Part shown: piece by piece, positions 54,411-64,000 of the stretch
Numbering within the stretch: the stretch's first letter is position 1
Layout of the letters: every line of letters begins with the position of its first letter
From: Daphnia carinata
Lineage: Eukaryota; Arthropoda; Branchiopoda; Diplostraca; Daphniidae
Reading direction: 5' to 3'
NCBI RefSeq assembly: GCF_022539665.2
Contig: NC_081340.1
Location: forward strand, 4,526,001 to 4,590,000
Length of the DNA stretch: 64,000 nt
Notes under the pieces: generated by a model
Databases searched by the model: none
What the model was told of the DNA's origin: nothing
Seen by the model: the letters and a program-made list of their open reading frames with translations, nothing else
Program-made: the position numbers and the translations under genes

Positions 54411-57168
54411 ATGAAAACAGATTGGCATGAGTTGGGTGTAAAACTCAGTGAACCAATTCTTCAGACATTGAAAGACCTCAACTTTGTAAAGACAACACCT
54501 GTTCAAGTATATTTTAGTCTTCAATTTTCATTTTAGATTTCTGAGAAATAAGAAATTTGTTTTGTTTTTTCTTTAGGCTGCATGTATACCTTTACTACTA
54601 CAGAAGAAAGATGTGTGTGCAGAAGCAGTTACGGGTTCAGGAAAAACTCTGGCATTTATCATTCCCATCCTAGAAATTTTGCTTGCACGATCTACACCAT
54701 TAAAGAAACATGATATTGGTGCTCTTATTATATCCCCAACAAGAGAATTGGCATCACAAATTGATGAAGTGTTATCAAAGTTTTTGGTACACCTCCCCCA
54801 GTTCTCACACCTTCAAATGATTGGCGGTGTAAATACTGTTGTTCAGGATATCAAAGAATTTACCAGTAAAGGGGCTCACATTATTATCACTACACCTGGC
54901 CGCTTCATGGACCTTCTCACTCGTCAGAGTGACAAGATTAACCTTGCTGGAGGTCTAAAAGCGTTGGTAGGTCTATTCATCTGCCATGGTTTCACATGTC
55001 AACTTATTTTCTCTTTACTGTTCATAGGAAATTCTCATATTAGATGAAGCTGACCGTCTTCTGGATTTGGGATTCCATGCAACTCTCAACACAATTTTGG
55101 GGTTTCTTCCAAAGCAAAGAAGGACAGGCCTTTTTTCTGCTACACAGACTCGTGAAGTTGAGTCTTTAGCTAGAGCTGGATTGAGAAATCCAGTGGCAGT
55201 CACAGTGAAAGAGAAGGTATTACATTTATTACAACATTAACAGAAACATGTAACAGATAATTTAGGATTTATTCTTTTAATTTTAATTGGCACCATAGAA
55301 TTTAGGCGGTGATGGTTCAAGAACACCGTCTTCTCTGGCTAATTACTACATGGTGTGCGAAGGAAATCAGAAGTTGGCTGTCTTAATTTCTCTAATGAAA
55401 TCTAAAGCTCCAGGCAAATTTATGGTTTTCATGTCAACGTGTGCAGCAGTTGAATATTTTTCTCTGCTTCTAAAACAGTAAGGATTGACCTTCACGTCTA
55501 ACATTTTTTTGAATGCCTAATAATACTTTTTTATAATTCTTCGTTAGCTTTTTGCCATCTGTTACAGTGATGAGCATACACGGGAAACTAAAAACGACCC
55601 GTTTCAAAATATTTGACAAGTTTCGAAGCCTCAAAACAACCGGTCTTTTGGTGTGCACTGACGTTATGGCCCGCGGTATTGATATTGCGGACATTGATTG
55701 GGTATTTCAGTTCGACGCACCTTCATGCGCTTCAGACTTCGTACACCGCTGCGGACGAACTGCCCGTATCGGTAATCGTGGAACAGCGCTAGCTTTTCTC
55801 CTGCCCAACGAAGAGCCTTACGTCCACTTCATTGACATCAACCAAAAAGTAATTTTCGAATTGTACATTTTGAAACATGGATAAGAAGTTCATTCTTTAC
55901 TCCATCTATCGACTTTTTTTATTTATCGAATACGTCTGTCATTTTCCGTTCAAGAAAAGAACTTCAAATGATTATAAAATCGGTTTTGAATTGCCTTTAG
56001 GTGAAGTTGACCCTTATGGAGTTGCCGGACGATCTACCGGATAACTTGGCTGAAATTCGAAAGATGCAGCAAAACGACCGTGCATTGATGGATAAAGCTA
56101 CTAGAGCGTTTGTTTCTTATATTCACTCCTACGTCAAGCACGAATGTTCTGTGCTGCTTCGAGTCAAAGGTACGTATTTCCGCAGTATTTTCCCGAAATT
56201 GTTTTTCTTTCCATTGAAGATGATTTATTAATTTTATGTGTTTTTAAATTTTAGATTTAGATTTTGGTCGGTTGGCCGTGGGTTTCGGGCTTCTGACTTT
56301 GCCAAAAATGCCAGAGCTGAAAAATAGGAAAACGGACTTTTTTCAGCCACTTGATATTGATCTCAACACTATTGCATACAAGTAAATTGTGTTACTAAAT
56401 CGTTTCAAGATTGCCTTTTCTCACTAAATGTGTTCACATTTTTTCAATATTGGACTTCGTTCCGCCTCTAGAGAGAAGGCTCGGGAAAAGATCAGACAGG
56501 AGAAATTGGCCATTTACCGTGAAACTGGAGTTTGGCCAACTTCGAAAGCGAATTCCGGACCGATGAAAAAGAGTGAGTCCTGGTCGGAGAAAAAGGCACA
56601 GAAGAGTCGCAAGAAGGAAAAGAAGAAGCTTAGGGTGGAGCAGAAGAAACGCAAACGAGCTGCCGTAGACGAAGATGATTGGAACGAGTTTGCCCGAGAC
56701 GCTCGCCTTCTTAAGAAATTGAAAAAGCGAAAGGTACAAGTAGACCTATGTAGTATGTCTATTGCGCTAGCTCTTTTTGGCCCTGAGGGATACTGGAGAA
56801 GGGCAGGGGGAGACAGAAAATGAGATTAGTTGTATTTGCAGAGCGATGTAACGATCCTTGCACATCTGAAGTATCTCCTTCATTGGAGGTCATCCATTGA
56901 CGAGTTGATGCAGTTTTCTTGAATTTGTATGAAATCGTTTGATGAATAATTGATTTTAAGTCTTTTGTTTGCTCCCCTTTTTCTATTTTCGTTTGTTTAG
57001 GTAGTCAGAATGGAAAGCATTTTTATCTCGGATCAATGTGACATGAATTATTAACATCCCAATCCCCTTAAAAAATGAAATAATTTTTTTTTTTCTTTTT
57101 AGATTTCGGAAAAGTCGTTCGAGAAACAGTTCAATAAGGCGGATGCTGAGCCTTCGGAGACAACGTGA
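54411..57168 (+). CDS. Ddx55: ATP-dependent RNA helicase DDX55 (Spb4 homologue)
   Basis: Nine exons, 54411-54506, 54577-54966, 55028-55216, 55299-55477, 55548-55848, 56001-56169, 56255-56381, 56472-56733 and 57103-57168, give 592 aa; human DDX55 is 600. Visible motifs are Q (TTPVQ, about 28-32), Walker A AVTGSGKT (48-55), [16 protein letters not shown] at 168-171, [24 protein letters not shown] and [10 protein letters not shown]. The C-terminal extension has [25 protein letters not shown], a lysine-rich coiled stretch and [18 protein letters not shown], all as in DDX55. It acts in the nucleolus on 25S/28S rRNA during 60S subunit assembly. The start at 54411 is the only ATG in frame, and its surroundings match the family N-terminus. 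Convergent with the K2P-like gene. Confidence 0.94.
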
Positions 57169-57416
57169 AACTGACGCGTTTATTTACATATTTGCATCGA
57201 TAATGTTTTTTTTTTTTGACCAATCACAGCTACAACAGCAAACAGTTATAACAACAAGTTTAAAAGTGAATCAAAGAAATGAACGTCTTAACGAATGATC
57301 TAATTTTCCTCGAATCCAAATTGAATGGAGTTTCGAAAAATTAGAAATTCCTAACAATTGTAAATCCTGATGAGTAACGTTGTACATTAACAGGTTCTTG
57401 ACGGCGATTGAGAGTT

Positions 57417-60400
57417 TTATCTCATCTGAAGAGGGTAAGTCTTCGTGGAATGTTTAATGCTGAGATCGTGAGCCCAATTTCTAATAATATCGCGCCACGA
57501 TCGATGCCACAATAAGAAGGTGGCAATCAGAAGAACCCATCCAATGAGGACGTACAGGTGGAACATGGTCCTCCATAAGAAGCTGGTGAAGACGGCCGGT
57601 GGGCTGATGAGCATCAACGACGTGAGAGGAAGAACGAAACTGGTAGTGAAGGGCAAATTAGCCCAAAAACCAAAGACCAAACTGCCCAGAAATGGGTAGA
57701 GAACGATGAAAACAGTAGCCACCCAGGGTGTAGCGTGATGGTACACTTCATCGGCAGGCACGTCCAACAGTTTCGCTGCTTTGGCGGAGGGTTCCGGTTC
57801 CATGGGTACTGTCACTGGCTCTACTGTCCACACTGATCTCACCGTAGGCGAATTCTCTTCTGGCGCTTGAGAATAGAATCGCGAGTCTTGAGCATCTCCA
57901 TTAGGCAGCATCCTTCCGCCATTCCCGTTTTGGTACGTACGAATGACCGGTGCATTTTCATTGTATCGTTCCAGTCCGTTTTGATTCAGGTGGCGAAGAG
58001 ACGGTGGTAGCTGTAACATTCCCGTATCGTTTTGCAAAGAAACGACGTCCGGATAGCGCCGGGCCAAGTTCCAGCGGAAGCGTTGGATGCTATTGGATAA
58101 CGTGTCGGCCCATTTGGCTCCCAAGTCGATTAGGAAGAGCCACATGAAAGGCAATCCGATCAGAACGCACGGAATGCTGAGCAACAACGACCATTCCGTC
58201 TTTGGTACGTCCGTTCCGTATCCTGGCATTGAGTGTAATATAATATCATATTAGACACGTATGCTGTACACGCTTTAATGCTAACGCTATTTTTTCCTTT
58301 CTTTTCAAATCACCAGCTATCCATCACTTGCTCGCGTTAGGCAAAAGAAACACTGGAAGTCCGTGCCGCTTGTTTGGCTTTACTGCGGCAGAAAAAGAAA
58401 CGAACTCGGTGTGTCGTGAGCGCCTATACTCACGGGAGTAGTTCTGCTGCAGGATGGGTTGTGTGCCGGACCGCACGGACTATATGTATATACCTAGTAT
58501 GCATTCCCCTTTCTAGGATTCTCTGCCCGTCGCTCGCATATACATCACTTTCTTGTCGTAATCACCATTGTTTCTTTCCGTTAAAAAAAAAAAGGGGGGG
58601 GGAGCGTAGTTGGTCAAATGACCGAAATTCTTTACGTATTTTCTTTTTTCAGACGTTTGTGACATCTTTCGTGACTGGACGGACGCGACAAGGAGAAACT
58701 GAAAATGTTCCAACGCCGGCCCTTTTTTCTTCAAGCGCCTTTTATTCGCGTGTTCGTGAGTGAAAATAAAGGGTTGCTTTTTCCTATTTATTTTTGCTGG
58801 ACCTTGGAATGCTTTTCTTCAACTATAGTGAGCGGGAATATTATTTTTTTCTTTTTTACACATAATGCCTTTTTACTCGATTGTTTTCCGTGACTCGTTT
58901 CTAACTCGATCGTGAATTCCATCCTTAACCTTTTGTGTATATGTAGGGCGGTTGGACGCGCTTCCGGGAGAATTTGTTATGCCATATGACCTTCCTCTTT
59001 TCATGTAATTTTATTTTTGTTTTTTTCTTTCTCAAGTTTCCAACATTATCCTTCTATCTTTTATATAGTTGTATGGACGCGCTATTCCCGCGCGATGAAA
59101 GCAAATAGCCCTCACGTGACCGGACCATCGATAGCGATTCTTTTTTCGGTCTGTACAATGTCGTGGTCGCCGACTGTGTATGGTCGTCGGAGCGATTCAT
59201 GAAATAGGAGCAGACACCAAAAGAAAAAGAAAAAACCAACGGATTCTTAATAATATGAAAAAAAAAAAAATGAGACGTTGGTGTACCAGCCGTGAACGCT
59301 TTATTGAAAATAACTGCGGTCGGATTACGAGTGACAAGCTGCAGTAATTAATATGAAAAAATGGTAAGTTTTGTCAAGTTTGATCGTCTCCTGTCTGATT
59401 TTAAAGTTTTTCCCTCCGTTTTTTTTCTAAATTCAATCTTAGGGTTCGGTCGTAAATTGTTCTCCCTGTATCCAACAGCCGATTTGTAGTAGCCTTTCCC
59501 ATATCGACAAATTCCGCCAGACTTTGACGATTGACAGGAAGACGAAATCTAGGGCGAGCTCTTCATGTTGCAGCAGTTCGCTAGGCATAAACAAGTCAAG
59601 CTATAGATCCTCCCCAGCCAAAAAAGAAAAAAGCTACTGCCCGAAAAGAACTTGATCGATACCCGATGGTGTGCTTGCACGCGAATATAAAAATCGTAAA
59701 CGAAAAGAGGCTTCTCCGAGTATGGAAAACCCACTAGAGGAAAGGATAGAAGGTTTTTTTTTTTTTTTTTTTTTTAACCAGCAAGTTTGATTAACGACCA
59801 TCATTATCCATTGGCTGTCCACAGTCCGTGGGCGGTCTGATAAGAAGGTCTTTTGCTGTCGTATGTGTGTAGTAGTAAAGGAGGGACGTACGGGAGCAAA
59901 GAGTATAGCACGCGTTAGCCATGCGAAAAAGAAGAAGCGGCTCATCATACGCCCAGAACACAATGGAACGATTGTTGAGAAACTCGTACACAAACAAGAA
60001 CAAAAAGGGGTAGGAGGGGACAACTTGACGACAAATAGCTATGACGAATATAACCCCCCCACCCTCCTCTCTTTCTTTTCGTTCTATTTTTCTTTTGTTT
60101 TTACCCTCGTCTGTTACGCTAACGGTCAAGCCTTGCTGCCTGTTATCGATAGCCCTGCTTTTATGACAACGACGTAGGTTGAGTTTTCATTCCATGCGGT
60201 AGAAGGCCGACATAGAGAGAGTCCTTCACTCGTTTTTATTTGTTTCATCAGTTCTCCCATGTAGTACTAATACTCGTATACAGTTATGCTCAATATCTAG
60301 GCCAAAAAAGTGACAATGCTAGTTGAGCTGCACACGCAATGCATCAGACGCAATAACATACAAGTTACGCTTGTCGACAGGTACAATAAGTCCCCCAGTA

Positions 60401-62216
60401 ATAACCGTGCACCGTTGATCGCCCTGTCCCATTAGACTTCTATTTACCACAAAACATCCCTCATTTTCGTGTTTTGCGGGAATGCGTTTTGACTCGTGAT
60501 AATGAAACGTGAAAGAGGGGACGATTCTTTTTTAAATGCTCACTGCAAAGGGGAAAAAAAAAGAAATACTTGGTAGCGTGCAATCAGCTACTTGTTCGGT
60601 TTGAAGCCGCAATAGTTTACACGGTTTTTGAATCGTTACTGACGTTATAGACGCAGCAAGAGTCTCAACAATAGTAGCTCAATTGTTCGTCGACATTTTC
60701 TGACTTTGTCCTTTAGCCGACTTTATCGCACTTTTGACTAGGGTTGTCGTGCTACGACGCTCGTTGAGATAGATCAACGTTAACGATCCTCTTTTATAAC
60801 GTCAGCCACAACATCCGTCTTTAAGGAAGCCGGGAGGGGCGGGTGTAAGCCTAGATTCAGATTACGTGCTCGTTAGTAAGAGACTTCATCAAACTCTCTT
60901 TTGTGTTTAAACAGATTTCTCTACCGAAGACGAAAAGTTCGCGCAAATTCACCTTGTCCAGTGACGAGCTGAAGGCTGAAGAGGAGGAAGTCGAGGTAGT
61001 CCCACTTGTAGAAGGCCCTTTTGTGAGTGGAATAACCACGTGCCGTCGCGTTGTTGAGCGACGCTTCGAATTTGATGAAATAGTCGTCGATTTTACGCCG
61101 CCAGGCCATCTCGTAAGGGAAGACCTGGCGGAGTTCCGTCGCCAAGGTGATGACCAGCTCGTTGCGGCTCGACACGACGTCGTTGACCAATTTGATGTCG
61201 GGCTGTTGCTCTAAATGCTGGAAGAGGGCCGCGTGCCCGCTGATCCACGTCGTCAAAAACAGGACGATACCAAACTGAGAAAAGATGAAGGATAAGATCC
61301 TTCGCATCCAAAGCGGATGGTGGTAACCAACGTCTTCGACGGCGAATGGACGCCTGTGATAATATCCGTCGTCAACGTTATTATTCCAGACGGGCCATCG
61401 ATTCAGTCGCAGTTTGTAGGCCGTCGAGACGGTCTGAACACTTTTAGTGACGAGGATCGACGCTGTAGTGTTTGAACCCCTGGAAATGGTGGAAGTGAAA
61501 CGAACGGCTTTCCACGTTTTGGCTGGAACTTCTTTCGATATGTTTCTCGAAGGATCAACTGGCACTAAATCCGCACTCGCTTTGCCCGCTTTCCACGTCT
61601 GCGGTGGCCTCGTGTTCTTGACGACGCTGGAACTCTGACGTTTGACATCACTCACTGGACCGTTACCGTATCCAGGGGCCAGACCACTGTTGATTTTAGA
61701 GCCTACTCCGCCACTGCTGTTATTAACCCTGGGGCCGTTTCCAGTATTGCTAATGCCACCAACAGTGTCTGCACTTATTGTTGGATACATCACCGTCGGG
61801 TCTTCATCCTCTTCATCCATCAGCGTGTCGATTCCGGCCGGAACGCCGTACATTTTATTGGCAGCTACTGATTCACGCGAATACATGGCCGGCTCGATTC
61901 TATTGGCTGGAGCAAACTCACTTCTGCTGGATGTAATCGGCTCACTTCTGCTAGCTGGTTCGGTTATGTCTGTGTGTTCTGGCGGGCTTTGTTGCCGTTC
62001 CGACGGGATGATCTTCGTCTTGTTGATTATCCCGCCGATGGATAATTTGTAGGCCTGTCCGCGAGTGATGGACTTGCGAGCAGTTTTTGGATCATATGGT
62101 TTGAGGCACTCGGCGTGTCTGTGGAAATGATCGTTGTGATTCTCGTCCGGCTTGCTGAAGATGGTCTCCGGTTTGACTAGTCCGTTCTCATTTGATAGAA
62201 ACTTATCTATCAGCAT
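57417..62216 (-). CDS. Two-pore-domain potassium-channel-like protein with degenerate second pore
   Basis: Two exons, 62216-60953 and 58222-57417, joined in phase 1 across a 2.7-kb intron, give 689 aa. The junction falls inside the first glycine codon of GYG, the intron position common in K2P genes. After a hydrophilic N-terminal extension of about 306 aa come M1 (307-327), an extracellular cap region with NNAT glycosylation site, and pore 1 (KWDYLDFLLFSLQLVTGQGYG, filter T419-G-Q-G-Y-G424). The typical DVPKTEWS turn, M2 (432-456), a cytosolic loop, M3 (588-611), a P2-like segment and M4 (643-661) follow. P2 reads LTSLMLISPPA (621-631), with no GYG or GFG. Filter 1 has Gly-Gln where K2P channels usually have Thr-Ile/Val. 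A membrane location and K2P fold are well supported; potassium conduction is doubtful. The N-terminal ATG choice is provisional. Confidence 0.82.
58223..60952 (-). other. 2.7-kb intron of the K2P-like gene
   Basis: Large intron within the GYG codon. It contains A, G and T homopolymers (T tract at 59754-59775) and no supported exon. Open frames on either strand are short and featureless. A nested gene or enhancer cannot be excluded. Confidence 0.5.
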
Positions 62217-62976
62217 CCCAAACTTAGTAAACTTTATTTTGTTTTCCTGTTAATTTATTTTTTTATTTTTTTTAACGTGTTGGTGTTATCTTCTTAGTTG
62301 TTTGCACTCACATGTGGTACGGACAGGCCATAAGGTCCCCATTCTCTCCTTATTATTGGCCATGAAAGTTCACACAGTCCGAACAAACTTGGCTCTGGCC
62401 CATATCGGAGAAAAATGCAATCAAACGAGAACTCCGCATTGCCGTGGTACACATCACTTTTAATCATTTCAATGTTTTTTATATTTCTATTAATTTTTTT
62501 TTCTTTTTAAATCAGCCACCAGATTCTATAATCACATGATTGAAAATCCGTACAAGCTCCGGCGTTTTGTTTTTGCACCAATCAACACACCTTCCTTTGC
62601 GGAGTGGAAACTAGGAACTGATTCGAACGTTTGGTCTGCACCTGGACTATGAGTAAGGTACCTCTCGTCTTTTCTCGGAATGGAAACTTATTGTTTAATC
62701 GATGAAACCGGATCGGGATGCGTATCCTACACTCACACACACACAAATATAGCTTGTACTCGTCTTTTCTTTTTTTGCGTCAACGATAGTGGATCGCATG
62801 CTTGACTCTATTCTTTCTCTTTACTCATTTTCCTTTACGTATTTTCGTTCACAAAGTTTCCGCCTCATTGTTCCATTCGTTTCTGATGTATGTTTTTTTT
62901 CTCTTTTCGTTCTTTTCTAGCCCATCGTGATAAGTTGTCACGATTTATCCAGAGTTCAATTCTGCTTTTAAAGAAA
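62217..62976. other. Upstream region of the K2P-like gene, possible leader exons of a + strand gene
   Basis: On the minus strand this is leader or promoter of the K2P-like gene. On the + strand an acceptor-like site (AAATCAG ending at 62516) and a following GTACCT donor (about 62658) could frame an untranslated exon of the next gene. Nothing further is supported. CA repeats occur at 62731-62744. Confidence 0.35.
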
Positions 62977-63347
62977 ATGGAGGTAAAAACGGATGAAAAT
63001 GCAACAATGAAAAGTGAAGAGCTTGCCACGTTCAAGTGCAGCCTATTAGCAAATGGTTACAAGAACTGCGCAATTCAAAAAGTTCCACATAACAAATCGA
63101 ATTATGGTGAGTGCAAAAGACGTGCTGAATTTCTGTTTTCTTTTTTAATTTTCTTACATTCGTGTTATATTGATCTTGGGTTTAGAGATGGCAAGTCTGC
63201 CAACGAAAATGAGCGGGCTAACGGATAACAAGGGGAGAAGCAGAACAAGTGTGCAAGCAGTCTGGAGTACCTTATAACATCATCCACTTCAAAGTGAATA
63301 ATGGACCACAAGCGCTTGGGATTCCTCTTCGCCATCCATTTTGCAAG
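62977..63347 (+). CDS. Tentative first coding exons of an unrecognised gene
   Basis: An acceptor (CTTTTCTAG, about 62920) precedes an ATG at 62977. The frame runs 43 codons (MEVKTDENATMKSEE..) to a good donor GTGAGT after 63106. A downstream coding-like stretch encoding CKQSGVPYNIIHFKVNNG..RHPFCK ends at a GTAAGA donor after 63347 and could continue it, but its acceptor is unclear. The obvious TTTAG site near 63185 leads to a stop. I do not recognise a family. The gene, if real, continues beyond the window. Confidence 0.3.
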
Positions 63348-64000
63348 GTAAGATCCAACATAGACATGTACTAAAGATGGTAACTAGGAAAAAAAAAAGA
63401 GAAAGGAGTGGGGGGGGGCAAAAAAGATTAGAAATCGGTGGAAAAAAGACACCATCATTTCGAATTACAGGTCGTACTTACAATCTATCCACAGCACACA
63501 CACGCAACATCACAAAACATAGTTGGTCATGGCAGGCCCGTGTCGGAAGATGAACGGCCCGTCGTGTCCCATTCCGCAATAACCTCATTATTAATGTTTC
63601 CGCCCCTCTTTCCCCCAATGGACCTTCTCCCCTGCATATTTTGCGGTTCGCCCCGAAATATATATATATATTTTTTTTTTAGAAGGATCGAAGTTGTAGG
63701 CAACAGAGTGAGAATGAGGGGTGATTTGGAAATATTCCCGAGAGAAAGGGGGGAGGGATGATTCTCATCCGCCAAAGTCATCATCTAAATGGATGCATAG
63801 TTTTTCACGTTTTAGATGCCACTGCCAAGATAGAAACTCTCCCATTTTTTTTTTTGCTCGCGTGAAATACGCAGCGTTTGCTCGTGTAACAAATATTTTG
63901 ATATGGTAATGAAATCGTAAAAGATTCCGGACTAGATTCTCTACTATTTATAAGGAGCAAGTAAAATGGCACGCAAAAGACATTGAAGAGATACATTCGA
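63348..64000. other. Window end, no gene supported
   Basis: AT-rich sequence with G and T runs. It may be intron of the tentative upstream gene. No domain-bearing frame is seen. Confidence 0.4.

Overview
The window looks like nuclear DNA of an arthropod, most likely a crustacean close to Daphnia. That placement is an inference from three things: intron-rich genes with short 55-80 bp introns, AT-rich homopolymer-laden spacers, and arthropod-type proteins such as a Domeless-like receptor and a tap/neurogenin bHLH factor. There are no bacterial operons, CRISPR arrays or recognisable transposons. Exon boundaries below were read by eye from GT/AG sites, reading phase and family conservation. In nearly all genes the phases close exactly to an intact protein.

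Layout. (1) 1-5143 shows no gene. (2) 5144-20171 holds a core promoter and a 19-exon Domeless-type class I cytokine receptor (+). One exon is present in two homologous, phase-compatible but mutually incompatible copies. (3) 20403-21264 is a two-exon cytochrome b561 (-), head to head with (4) Arp5 (+, 21533-24155, 11 exons). (5) Arp5 is tail to tail with MIOS/Mio, a GATOR2 subunit (-, 24551-27851, 11 exons). (6) 28429-36374 is a tandem array of three complete alpha-tubulin genes (+). They share exon structure, an Inr/DPE core promoter with a CTCF-like box upstream, and an intron-1 element. (7) 37233-38194 is LSM12 (+). (8) 40733-41596 is an intronless neurogenin/tap bHLH gene (-), followed by about 9 kb of apparently regulatory, gene-free DNA. 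(9) 50729-53340 is a secreted protein of unknown role with a helical N-terminal part and two ricin-B-like modules (-). (10) 54411-57168 is the DEAD-box helicase DDX55/Spb4 (+). (11) 57417-62216 is a two-pore-domain potassium-channel-like protein (-) with a degenerate second pore. (12) 62977-63347 is a tentative start of an unrecognised gene.

The genes do not form one pathway. Most are housekeeping: INO80 remodelling (Arp5), TORC1 amino-acid sensing (MIOS), tubulin supply, RNA binding (LSM12) and 60S ribosome assembly (DDX55). The others are signalling, developmental or defence-like: Domeless, neurogenin, the K2P-like protein and the lectin-like protein.

The most striking observations are four. 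The Domeless gene has a duplicated, mutually exclusive exon in its cytokine-binding module. The K2P-like protein has lost its second selectivity filter. A promoter grammar (CTCF-like box, Inr, DPE) is shared by the three tubulins and a candidate Domeless promoter. Y-motif coding-like sequence persists past the Domeless stop codon.
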